Shown here: positions 1-6,330 of the stretch, piece after piece | Position numbering within the stretch: position 1 is the first letter of the stretch | How the letters are laid out: every line of letters starts with the position of its first letter | Position numbers and translations under genes: made by a program | NCBI GenBank assembly: GCA_902488835.1 | Contig: CABTXQ010000052.1 | Coordinates: 1 to 6,797, forward strand | Length of the DNA: 6,797 nt | Origin: an uncultured Ileibacterium sp. | GTDB taxonomy: Bacteria > Bacillota > Clostridia > Peptostreptococcales > Anaerovoracaceae | Reading direction: 5' to 3' | The notes under the pieces: model-generated | Database searches by the model: none | What the model was told of the DNA's origin: nothing | Seen by the model: only the letters and a program-made list of their open reading frames with translations

Positions 1-25
1 GCTCTCCCAACTGAGCTAACGGACC
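1..25 (-). tRNA. tRNA gene, 5' part only (isotype not determinable)
   Basis: Read on the minus strand, bases 25 to 1 fold as the start of a tRNA: a 7-nt acceptor strand GGTCCGT, then T8-A9, a D-stem GCTC, the D-loop AGTTGGGA with the conserved GG, and the matching GAGC closing the D-stem. The window ends exactly at the end of the D-arm, so the anticodon is missing and the amino acid cannot be assigned. The gene lies 35 bp downstream of bioY on the same strand and probably has its own promoter (44-72). Confidence 0.9.
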
Positions 26-43
26 AAGAAATTTGAATTTTAG

Positions 44-72
44 AGTATAGTGCAAAAATACTACCTTGTATA
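44..72 (-). promoter_or_regulatory. Candidate promoter for the tRNA gene
   Basis: On the minus strand there is a -35-like TATACA (72 to 67, 4 of 6 consensus bases), a 17-bp spacer, and a -10 TATACT (49 to 44, 5 of 6). Transcription would start near position 37, about 12 nt before the mature tRNA 5' end. The -35 box lies inside the last codons of bioY. Without this promoter the tRNA would depend on read-through from bioY; I see no terminator between them. Confidence 0.4.
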
Positions 73-609
73 GCCGGCATGTTCAAGTTTAATAACTCTT
101 TCTCCAACAAGGTAAGCAAAGAACATTTTGATCCCGTCTCCAATAAGAAATGGTAATACGCAAGCCAATAATGCTGTTGCAAGGGAAGCCTTTGTTAAGG
201 CCATAAAATACATAACGCCTGCAGTATATAGAATCAATTCACCGATAATTACACTAATTATATAACCTGCAATTTTTTTGATTGAAAATCTGGCACTCAA
301 TTCAGAAGCCATTCCGGCACAAAATGCAAGGGCTATATATCCAATAAGAAACCCCCCTGTTGGACCCATTAAAATTCCAATTCCACCTGTAAAACCATGA
401 AATACAGGAAGACCAATTGCACCCAAAAGCAAAAATATTATTACTGAAATAACACCATTTTTCTTTCCAAGCACATATCCTGTCATTATAACTCCAAACG
501 TACCTAGATTAATTGGAACGGCAGTACCGGGAACTGGCACAGATATCCATGAGCAAATTGCAATGATAGCGACAAAAAGTGCAGATGTAGTTATAGTTCT
601 TGTATTCAT
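61..609 (-). CDS. bioY: BioY family biotin transporter, substrate-binding S component
   Basis: The 182-residue, almost entirely hydrophobic protein has the usual length of BioY, the membrane subunit that binds biotin in ECF-type vitamin importers. Family hallmarks visible are VPVPGTAVPINLGTF near residues 24-38, GLPVF at 66-70, a glycine-rich stretch ending in GPTGGF at 82-87, and the late PFLIGDGIK segment (153-161) with its Asp and Lys. About six membrane segments can be drawn. The ATG is preceded by AGAGG at 617-621, 7 nt away. No ECF ATPase or T subunit (EcfA/EcfT) is nearby, so it probably uses a shared energising module encoded elsewhere, or works alone as some BioY proteins are reported to do; that is inference. 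A strong promoter lies at 665-693. No biotin synthesis genes are present in the window. Confidence 0.93.
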   Translation of the reverse strand: MNTRTITTSALFVAIIAICSWISVPVPGTAVPINLGTFGVIMTGYVLGKKNGVISVIIFLLLGAIGLPVFHGFTGGIGILMGPTGGFLIGYIALAFCAGMASELSARFSIKKIAGYIISVIIGELILYTAGVMYFMALTKASLATALLACVLPFLIGDGIKMFFAYLVGERVIKLEHAGYTR

Positions 610-664
610 TAATTAACCTCTATTGATGTGCATATGTCTTATAATTATGAATTATCGATTACAA

Positions 665-693
665 ATGATACATCATATAGAAAGGTGTGTCAA
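665..693 (-). promoter_or_regulatory. Sigma-A-type promoter of bioY
   Basis: The minus strand carries a perfect -35 TTGACA (693 to 688), a 17-bp spacer and a -10 TATCAT (670 to 665, 5 of 6). The start point would be near 658, giving a leader of about 49 nt. The leader contains a small A/T-only dyad, ATAATT-ATG-AATTAT at 641-655, just after the predicted start. I looked for a classical BirA operator (TTGTWAAC-type half-sites about 15 bp apart) and did not find one. Confidence 0.75.
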
Positions 694-706
694 ACTGTGA
701 TAAAAT
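678..706 (+). promoter_or_regulatory. Candidate extended -10 promoter of the ABC operon
   Basis: TAAAAT at 701-706 matches 5 of 6 -10 bases and is preceded by TG at 698-699, one base upstream, as in extended -10 promoters. A -35-like TAGAAA (678-683, 4 of 6) lies 17 bp upstream. The predicted start is near 713, giving a leader of about 42 nt before the ATG at 755. The -35 lies inside the spacer of the divergent bioY promoter, so the two polymerases could not bind at once. A second TTGACA at 707-712 has no good -10 at the right distance. Confidence 0.5.
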
Positions 707-712
707 TTGACA
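688..712. promoter_or_regulatory. Inverted repeat, candidate operator shared by bioY and the ABC operon
   Basis: A perfect dyad TGTCAAA (688-694) / TTTGACA (706-712) is separated by 11 bp. The left arm contains the bioY -35; the spacer and right arm overlap the -10 and start region of the ABC promoter. The spacing (18 bp arm to arm) would put both arms on the same face over nearly two helical turns. A bound protein could block both genes. No regulator gene is in the window, and the dyad does not match an operator family I recognise. Confidence 0.45.
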
Positions 713-742
713 TGGACGATTTTAATGAAATTGATACGGATA

Positions 743-748
743 GGGAGG
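743..748 (+). promoter_or_regulatory. Ribosome binding site that fixes the ATPase start at 755
   Basis: GGGAGG lies 6 nt upstream of the ATG at 755. No comparable site precedes the in-frame TTG at 707, which would add 16 residues absent from this family. Confidence 0.85.
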
Positions 749-754
749 CACTTT

Positions 755-1456
755 ATGAACTATGTTGAATTTAAGAATGTAACCAAGACATATCGTTCAG
801 GAGAAGTTGAGATTACAGCACTTAACGGTATATCCTTTGGTGCGGAAAAAGGAGAGGTTACAATTGTTGTAGGTGAATCAGGTGCCGGTAAAACAACACT
901 ATTAAATATTCTCGGAGGAATGGATAAGCCGACAACGGGGATTGTATCACTTGATAATAGAATAATTTCAAATATGAGTAGAAAAGAACTCATTGAGTAC
1001 AGGCGTAAAGATATAGGGTTCGTATTTCAATTCTATAATCTATTACCGAATCTGACAGCAGAAGAAAATGTAAATCTCGCAACGCAGATTTCACTTGATC
1101 CGCTTGATCCTAAGGAAACATTGAGAGAGGTGGGGTTAGAGGGAAGGATGCATAATTTCCCTGCTCAGCTTTCAGGAGGTGAGCAACAAAGAGTTGCGAT
1201 AGCTAGAGCCCTTGCGAAGAATCCGAAGCTTCTCTTGTGTGATGAACCTACGGGAGCCCTTGACTATCACACAGGGAAGCAAATACTTAGGCTTCTTCAG
1301 GACAAAAGTAGAAAAGATGGTATGACAGTTATAATTATAACCCATAACAAGGCTTTAACCGCAATGGCGGACAGGGTTATAAAGGTGAGGAGCGGACATA
1401 TATATGCAGAGGAAAAGGTCCCAAATCCTGTCCCTGTCGATAAGATAGAATGGTAG
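755..1456 (+). CDS. ABC transporter ATP-binding protein, MacB/LolD class
   Basis: This 233-residue cytoplasmic ATPase powers the permease encoded next to it. All nucleotide-binding motifs are intact: Walker A GESGAGKT (40-47), Q-loop Q92, signature LSGGEQQ (139-145), Walker B LLLCDEP (159-165), D-loop ALD (168-170) and switch His197. The sequence style (GESGAGKTTLLNILGG, PTGALD) places it in the MacB/LolD/FtsE group, which drives FtsX-type permeases that extrude or mechanically move substrates rather than import them. The ATG at 755 is chosen over a TTG at 707 in the same frame because GGGAGG (743-748) sits 6 nt before it and homologues begin with this short NYVEF-type strand; the 707 start would also overlap the promoter and dyad. 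The stop overlaps the Shine-Dalgarno of the permease gene. The substrate is unknown. Confidence 0.93.
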   Translation: MNYVEFKNVTKTYRSGEVEITALNGISFGAEKGEVTIVVGESGAGKTTLLNILGGMDKPTTGIVSLDNRIISNMSRKELIEYRRKDIGFVFQFYNLLPNLTAEENVNLATQISLDPLDPKETLREVGLEGRMHNFPAQLSGGEQQRVAIARALAKNPKLLLCDEPTGALDYHTGKQILRLLQDKSRKDGMTVIIITHNKALTAMADRVIKVRSGHIYAEEKVPNPVPVDKIEW

Positions 1457-1466
1457 AGGAGCTGCA

Positions 1467-3881
1467 ATGCTAATTACGAATATTGCAAGAGAAATAAAGA
1501 AGACATTCAGCAGATTTATAGCGATAGCACTTATCGCTGCACTTGGAGTGGGATTTTTCGGAGGAATAAGAACTACCGAAGAATCGATGCTTAATACAGC
1601 TGATAAATATTATAAAAATCAGAAAGTGTATGATTTTAAACTTCAATCTAAGCTCGGAATCAAACAAGAAGATGTAGATTCGGCGGGGAAATTAAAAGAC
1701 ATTGGTAAGGCAGAGGGAATTTATGAGACAGATGCCCTTGTTAGATATGGAGATTCTTCTGAAGATTCAGAAAAAGAATATATATTCCATATAATGTCAA
1801 TGGCTAATGATATAAATGTCCCAAAACTCAAATATGGGAGAATGCCAAGAGAAGATGGTGAGTGCCTAGCGGATTATAAGAATTATTCAAAAAAAGACAT
1901 AGGTCAGAAGATTATAATCTCTGAAAATAATGATGAAATAATAGATTCAATGTTTTCAGTAAAAGAATTCAAGATTGTTGGGATCGTAACATCTCCCGTC
2001 TACCTTGACTTTGAAAGAGGAAGCACAAATCTCGGGCTTGGAGAAGTGGATAGCTTCATGTATACGCTGCCTGATGCCTTTGATTCACCGGTTTATACAA
2101 CGCTTTATATGCGTATGAAGGGATGGAACACCGCTTACTCTGACGAATACAATACTAAGCTTAAAGAAGTAAAGAAAGATATTAGGTCATGGAAGCCTGA
2201 AGGTTCATATCTTACAGATAGAAAGGATAATACGGGATACATAACATTCAAAGATAACGCAGATATTCTTAACGGTGTTGCAAAGATATTTCCGCTTTTC
2301 TTTCTAATGGTTTCTGTTCTTGTATGCATGACAACTATGACGAGAATGATAGATGATCACAGAATACAGATAGGAAGCCTTAGAGCAATGGGTTATAGAA
2401 GTGGGGCAATCCTCTCTCAATACCTTCTATATTCTGTAACGGCAACTCTTATTGGGGCTACAGCAGGATATATTGCAGGAACCAGGATCTTTCAGAGTAT
2501 AATTTGGAATGCCTATAGTGAAATGTATGACTTTACGGATAAATCTGTGCATGTAAGCAATCCGACGTTTGGAGCTGTATGCATTGGAGTAGCTGTTTCG
2601 TCAGCGATTTTTGCAACATGTTTTTCTTGTATTAATGAACTTAGAGAGGTGCCTGCCGCACTTGTAAGACCTAGGGCTCCAAAAAACGGCAAAAGAATAT
2701 TACTTGAACGAATTAAACCTATCTGGAGCAGGCTCGGATTCCTTCACAAGGTTCCAATCAGGAATGTTTTCAGGTACAAAAAGAGACTTGTTATGATGGT
2801 GATAGGTATAGGCGGATGTACGGCACTCCTTGTTGCGGGATTTGGAATCAAGACAACTATCAAAGGCTCAATAGACTATCAATACGATAAGATAACCAAA
2901 TATGATTACAGTATTTTTTTTCAAAAAGACATGACTGAATCTCGTCAAAATGAATTTGAAGAAAATGCAGTAAAAAACGATAAAAGCTTCAATGATGTTC
3001 AGATTAAATATGTATATAAGGGGAAGGGTACAATCAACCTCAAAAACAAGAAACATGATGTGAATGTTACAATTACAGATGATAATAAAATTCGCAAATT
3101 TATTGACATGCATGATAAAAATGGCAAACTTGATTTTCCAAAAGAAGGCGAAATTGCAATTTGCAGAAAACTCGGGGATAAATATGATATAAAACCGGGA
3201 GATAGCTTAAATATCAAGACAAATGGAGCTGAAATGAAGGTCAGAGTAAGTGCTATATTTGAGAATTATGTAGGTGAACCTGTAATAATTAACACATCGA
3301 CATATGAGAAATCATCAGAAAACAAGCTTGATCTCAATTCAGCAATTGTTAAAAAACCAGATAATATGAGCCAAAAGAGAATGAGGAAACAGGTTACAGA
3401 GATATCAAAAACGTATCTCGCAAGCGGTGCTGTAATAAATATTGACCTTGTAAAAAGATTTGATGAAATGATAGGAAGCCTTGATGCAGTCGTTTTCCTC
3501 GTAATAATATGTGCAGGGCTACTTGCATTTGTCGTCCTTTACAATTTAACGAATATAAATCTCATTGAAAGAATACGTGAAATTGCGACAATAAAGGTTC
3601 TCGGTTTCAGAAATAGAGAAGTTTCAGCCTATATGTATCGTGAGAATTTTATACTTACGATAGTTGGGATTATATTTGGCCTTCCTATAGGGAATCTTCT
3701 TTTAAGATTTATAATCTCTAAAATCGATGTCAGCTCAATTTATTTCGTCGCAAAACTTTCAGTACAGGATTATATTTTCTCTACACTTCTTACAATTGCA
3801 TTCACAATTATCGTAAGTATTGTAATGTACAGAAAGCTTATAAATGTTGACATGGTTGAATCACTGAAATCTGCTGAATAA
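1467..3881 (+). CDS. ABC transporter permease with two FtsX modules
   Basis: The 804-residue membrane protein is the partner of the ATPase just upstream (10-bp gap, AGAGGAG at 1455-1461 overlapping its stop). It is a tandem duplication of the MacB-type fold. Module 1 has a helix at about 16-34, an extracellular domain to about 265, then helices near 271-291, 316-340 and 367-390. A basic linker (about 400-440) follows. Module 2 has a helix at 441-462, an extracellular domain to about 670, then helices near 674-695, 727-750 and 769-788. Each FtsX domain carries the coupling-type motif next to the ATPase: IGSLRAMGYR (302-311) and IATIKVLGFR (706-715). The C-terminus VDMVESLKSAE is typical. Many clostridial relatives, as I recall them, are longer with a coiled coil in the first extracellular domain; none is evident here. 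One ATPase gene with one fused permease suggests an ATPase dimer per permease. Substrate unknown; lipid, lipoprotein or peptide handling are possibilities only. A T8 run lies at 2914-2921. Confidence 0.9.
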   Translation: MLITNIAREIKKTFSRFIAIALIAALGVGFFGGIRTTEESMLNTADKYYKNQKVYDFKLQSKLGIKQEDVDSAGKLKDIGKAEGIYETDALVRYGDSSEDSEKEYIFHIMSMANDINVPKLKYGRMPREDGECLADYKNYSKKDIGQKIIISENNDEIIDSMFSVKEFKIVGIVTSPVYLDFERGSTNLGLGEVDSFMYTLPDAFDSPVYTTLYMRMKGWNTAYSDEYNTKLKEVKKDIRSWKPEGSYLTDRKDNTGYITFKDNADILNGVAKIFPLFFLMVSVLVCMTTMTRMIDDHRIQIGSLRAMGYRSGAILSQYLLYSVTATLIGATAGYIAGTRIFQSIIWNAYSEMYDFTDKSVHVSNPTFGAVCIGVAVSSAIFATCFSCINELREVPAALVRPRAPKNGKRILLERIKPIWSRLGFLHKVPIRNVFRYKKRLVMMVIGIGGCTALLVAGFGIKTTIKGSIDYQYDKITKYDYSIFFQKDMTESRQNEFEENAVKNDKSFNDVQIKYVYKGKGTINLKNKKHDVNVTITDDNKIRKFIDMHDKNGKLDFPKEGEIAICRKLGDKYDIKPGDSLNIKTNGAEMKVRVSAIFENYVGEPVIINTSTYEKSSENKLDLNSAIVKKPDNMSQKRMRKQVTEISKTYLASGAVINIDLVKRFDEMIGSLDAVVFLVIICAGLLAFVVLYNLTNINLIERIREIATIKVLGFRNREVSAYMYRENFILTIVGIIFGLPIGNLLLRFIISKIDVSSIYFVAKLSVQDYIFSTLLTIAFTIIVSIVMYRKLINVDMVESLKSAE

Positions 3882-3886
3882 TTTTA

Positions 3887-4747
3887 TTAAGATTCCTTTA
3901 TCCTTGTAGATAGGTACCCACATATAATTATAAGGACCATTCCGATTATTATACGTGACGAAATATTTTCGTTAAAGATGATAAAGCCGAGAATCGGAGA
4001 AAGTATCACTCCAGTGTAGTCAAACATTGCAACAGTTGAAGCTCTTCCGACTGTGTATGCCTTGGTGATAAAATATTGACCACCGGCAGCAAATATTCCA
4101 ATTAAGATGAGAAAGAGCCACTCTTTTCCAGTAGGTGTAACATATACCCTGCTCATAGGAATGATTGAAGCAATACTCGAAAACAAAGAGAAATAGAATA
4201 TAATGACCATTTTGTCAACATGTCCTGACATCTTACCGACCATCGTATAAGCGATTGCACCGAACAGTGCAGAAGATATGCCTATAATCGAAGCTTTGAG
4301 ATCGTGAAAATCGCCGGTTGGATTTATAATTATAAATGCACCGATGAAACCGCCTATGAGGGTAAGAGAACGCTTAAGAGTAGGAGATTCTTTAAGAATA
4401 AAAATGGCAAATATTGCAACAAATAACGGATTTGTCTTTTGTAAAATCTGTGCGTTGGCTAGGTAAAGGTGATTATTTGCATAAAAAAGTGTGATCACAC
4501 CAAGAAATCCAAAGATACATCTTAGAGACAAACGAAAAACATATTTTCCTTCAACCCTTATACTTATCTTTTGAATATATAGAGTAATGACAGCAAAAAA
4601 TATCATCACAATATTTCTAAAGAATACCTGCTGAAAAAGAGGAATCCTGCCACCTGAAAGCTTAACCATTACGGACATCATGGCAAAACAGACCGAAGCG
4701 ATTATCATCGAAAATATCCCATTTGTATTTTGATTATTCTTATTCAT
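3887..4747 (-). CDS. EamA-family drug/metabolite (DMT) transporter
   Basis: The 286-residue protein shows the ten-helix, two-repeat layout of the drug/metabolite transporter superfamily. Helices fall roughly at 10-30, 40-59, 72-91, 97-117, 126-142, 152-170, 179-198, 210-227, 237-257 and 264-281, and the positively charged C-terminus ends just after the last one. The segment from YLANAQILQKTNPLFVAIFA in repeat 1 and MFDYTGVILSPILGFIIFNE in repeat 2 are the usual matching halves of EamA repeats. Members export or import amino acids, nucleotides or other small metabolites; the substrate cannot be told here. The ATG has almost no leader: an extended -10 box ends 8 bases before it and no good Shine-Dalgarno is present. 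It converges with the ABC permease, with stops 5 bp apart, and is divergent from the pirin operon. Confidence 0.9.
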   Translation of the reverse strand: MNKNNQNTNGIFSMIIASVCFAMMSVMVKLSGGRIPLFQQVFFRNIVMIFFAVITLYIQKISIRVEGKYVFRLSLRCIFGFLGVITLFYANNHLYLANAQILQKTNPLFVAIFAIFILKESPTLKRSLTLIGGFIGAFIIINPTGDFHDLKASIIGISSALFGAIAYTMVGKMSGHVDKMVIIFYFSLFSSIASIIPMSRVYVTPTGKEWLFLILIGIFAAGGQYFITKAYTVGRASTVAMFDYTGVILSPILGFIIFNENISSRIIIGMVLIIICGYLSTRIKES

Positions 4748-4754
4748 AAGCCTA

Positions 4755-4782
4755 ATTATAGCAGACTATTTTTTTTAATCCA
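4755..4782 (-). promoter_or_regulatory. Extended -10 promoter of the DMT gene, probably giving a leaderless mRNA
   Basis: The minus strand reads TGCTATAAT (4763 to 4755): a perfect -10 with the TGn extension. The -35 region is poor (TGGATT at 4782 to 4777, 3 of 6, spacer 16), which extended -10 promoters tolerate. Transcription would begin at about 4748-4747, at or one base before the A of the ATG. An A8 run on this strand (4776 to 4769) fills part of the spacer. Confidence 0.6.
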
Positions 4783-4800
4783 TTGCAATATGATAAGCTA

Positions 4801-4806
4801 TATAAT
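4801..4806 (+). promoter_or_regulatory. Candidate -10 box of the pirin operon
   Basis: A perfect TATAAT lies in the 77-bp gap between the divergent DMT and pirin genes. No good -35 is seen at 16-18 bp. The start would be near 4813, leaving a leader of only about 12 nt that consists essentially of the Shine-Dalgarno. An alternative -10, TATGAT at 4789-4794, would give a slightly longer leader but also lacks a -35. Confidence 0.4.
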
Positions 4807-4813
4807 ACAGAAC

Positions 4814-4819
4814 AGGAGG
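4814..4819 (+). promoter_or_regulatory. Ribosome binding site that fixes the pirin start at 4825
   Basis: AGGAGG, followed by GG, lies 5 nt before the ATG at 4825. The in-frame TTG at 4783 has no such site and would add 14 residues encoded by the promoter region. Confidence 0.85.
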
Positions 4820-4824
4820 GGAAT

Positions 4825-5673
4825 ATGACTAAAAGAAAAGTGAAAAGCAAGGTAACCGGATTTAGAACAGAAGATGGTGCAGGCGTAAGTCTAGTTAGAG
4901 TCCTTGGAAATCAGACTGTTAAAGAATTTGATCCAATTCTCATGCTGGATTCATTCGACAGCACAAATCCGGATGAATATACGGCGGGATTTCCCCTGCA
5001 CCCTCATAGAGGCATAGAGACTATTTCTTATTTAGCTAGGGGTAAAATGGTCCACAAGGATACTCTTGGCAATGAGGATACTATAACAGACGGAGAAGTT
5101 CAGTGGATGAATGCCGGAAGCGGTATATTACATGAGGAAAAGGTACCTGAGGCGGATAGACTTTTGGGAGTTCAACTTTGGCTAAATCTTCCTATGAATG
5201 ATAAGCTTTCAAAACCATACTATCATGCAATAAGAAAAGATAATATAAAGGAAATAGAATTTCCTTATGGAATAATCCGTCTTTTGGCGGGATCATATAA
5301 GGGATATACGGGATTTAAGGGTCGTCACCTGCCATTAGACTATTATGACATCCATCTTGAATCTAATGGAGAAATCACACTTGATACCGATGAAGATTCC
5401 TCAATTATGGTTTTTACACTTCTTGGGGATATCATCATTGAAGGGGAAATTATAAAAGAAAAGACAGCTGCTAAGCTTACAAATGGCGATAAGCTTACAA
5501 TCAAAAGTGACAGCGACTTTGCACAAATACTATTTATAAGCACAAAGGCATTAAAAGAACCCGTTGCTTGGGCAGGACCAATTGTAATGAATACTCAGAA
5601 GGAACTTGAAGAGGCCTTTAACGATTTAAATACAGGTAATTTTATAAGAGATGATTTAAAATTTGAAGATTAA
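4825..5673 (+). CDS. Pirin family protein (bicupin, metal-binding)
   Basis: The 282-residue protein is a pirin: two cupin barrels, the N-terminal one binding a metal. The signature HPHRGIETISYL (59-70) and the later QWMNAGSGILHEE (93-105) are clear. The four ligands known from human pirin align with His59, His61, His103 and Glu105, so the metal site looks complete. The C-terminal cupin (about 165-255) and the ending with PVAWAGPIVMNT and an N-T-G-N-F motif are also typical. Some bacterial pirins have quercetin 2,3-dioxygenase activity, others act on metabolic enzymes; which applies cannot be read from the sequence. It is the first gene of an operon with an FMN-dependent reductase (11-bp gap), pointing to a redox or aromatic/quinone-related role (inference). 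The start at 4825 is set by the Shine-Dalgarno at 4814-4819. Confidence 0.93.
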   Translation: MTKRKVKSKVTGFRTEDGAGVSLVRVLGNQTVKEFDPILMLDSFDSTNPDEYTAGFPLHPHRGIETISYLARGKMVHKDTLGNEDTITDGEVQWMNAGSGILHEEKVPEADRLLGVQLWLNLPMNDKLSKPYYHAIRKDNIKEIEFPYGIIRLLAGSYKGYTGFKGRHLPLDYYDIHLESNGEITLDTDEDSSIMVFTLLGDIIIEGEIIKEKTAAKLTNGDKLTIKSDSDFAQILFISTKALKEPVAWAGPIVMNTQKELEEAFNDLNTGNFIRDDLKFED

Positions 5674-5684
5674 GGAGGTAAAAG

Positions 5685-6227
5685 ATGAAAATAGGATTAT
5701 TAGTAGGTTCCCTAAGAAAGGATTCTTTTAACAAAAAGATAGCAGAACTAGCGAAAAAGGTAATAAATGAAGGTAACGAAGCAGAAATAATTGATATTTC
5801 TTACCTTCCTTTCTATAACCAAGATGATGATGGCGAAAATCCGAGGGAAGAGTATGTAAGGATCAGAGAAGAACTTAAAAAATATGACGGATATATCTTC
5901 TTTACCCCGGAATACAACAGATCTCTCGCCCCAACTCTTAAAAACGTCATAGACATAGGAAGCCGTGATCCAAATGGTAATCTCTGGGATGGAAAGGTAG
6001 CTGCGGTATTTTCTGCATCTATGGGTTCATCAGGTGGAATGAAGGGTAATTTTGCACTAAAAGAAAACTTTGTTTATGTAAATCTTATAACAATGAATCA
6101 ACCGGAGGTCTATATCTCAGCCGCCCACACACTTTTTGATGAGGAAGGAAATCTCATTGAAAAAACTAAGACCTTCGTAGAAGATTCTACAAGGGCTTTT
6201 ATAGACTTTGCTAAAAAGCATTCATAA
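5685..6227 (+). CDS. NAD(P)H-dependent FMN reductase / quinone oxidoreductase
   Basis: The 180-residue flavodoxin-fold enzyme belongs to the NADPH-dependent FMN reductase family (ChrR/YieF/azoreductase-like). The FMN phosphate loop is GSLRKDSFN (8-16), and the flavin-ring motif TPEYNRSLAPTLKNVID (74-90) is intact. A second flavin-contacting loop, SASMGSSGGMKG, lies at 110-121. Such enzymes transfer electrons from NAD(P)H through FMN to quinones, azo compounds, chromate or other acceptors; the natural acceptor is unknown. The length is normal and it is cytoplasmic with no signal peptide. AGGAGG at 5673-5678 begins on the last base of the pirin stop codon, 6 nt before the ATG, so the two genes are almost surely co-transcribed. 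No convincing terminator follows. Confidence 0.93.
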   Translation: MKIGLLVGSLRKDSFNKKIAELAKKVINEGNEAEIIDISYLPFYNQDDDGENPREEYVRIREELKKYDGYIFFTPEYNRSLAPTLKNVIDIGSRDPNGNLWDGKVAAVFSASMGSSGGMKGNFALKENFVYVNLITMNQPEVYISAAHTLFDEEGNLIEKTKTFVEDSTRAFIDFAKKHS

Positions 6228-6245
6228 TATTATGGTTAGCTATTC

Positions 6246-6274
6246 TTTAATTCAACACAACAATATAGTATAAT
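6246..6274 (+). promoter_or_regulatory. Candidate promoter of the CNNM/CorC gene
   Basis: A perfect -10 TATAAT lies at 6269-6274, with a weak -35-like TTTAAT at 6246-6251 (3 of 6) after a 17-bp spacer. The start would be near 6281, giving a leader of about 50 nt. The 103-bp gap after the reductase gene fits a separate transcription unit. Confidence 0.45.
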
Positions 6275-6330
6275 TACGTATCGTATTTTCAGACATAGGT
6301 TGATAACATAATGGTTGAATGAGGAGATAA

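Noticed and set aside
610..715. BirA (biotin repressor) operator upstream of bioY
   Set aside because: I looked for TTGTWAAC/GTTWACAA half-sites at about 14-16 bp spacing and found none. The 688-712 dyad has different arms and an 11-bp spacer.
707..754. Longer N-terminus of the ABC ATPase from TTG at 707
   Set aside because: There is no ribosome site before it, the extra residues do not fit the family, and it lies in the promoter and dyad. ATG at 755 has GGGAGG at ideal distance.
2868..3217. Minus-strand frames of 72-81 codons inside the permease gene
   Set aside because: They are antisense to a continuous, motif-rich coding sequence and show no recognisable family features. They are shadows.
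4758..4776. ATAG-CAGA-CTAT hairpin followed by T8 in the DMT-pirin gap, resembling a terminator on the plus strand
   Set aside because: A 4-bp AT-rich stem is not stable enough, and no plus-strand gene ends upstream. The region is better explained by divergent promoters.
4783..4824. Longer N-terminus of pirin from TTG at 4783
   Set aside because: It would translate through the -10 box and Shine-Dalgarno; ATG at 4825 has a strong AGGAGG.
6211..6248. Possible terminator after the FMN reductase: GCTAA (6211-6215) with TTAGC (6236-6240), inner palindrome CATAATATTATG (6223-6234), followed by TATTCTTT
   Set aside because: The stems are short, AT-rich and separated by an uneven internal loop, the 5' arm lies in the coding sequence, and the T-tract is interrupted. 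It is too weak to call.
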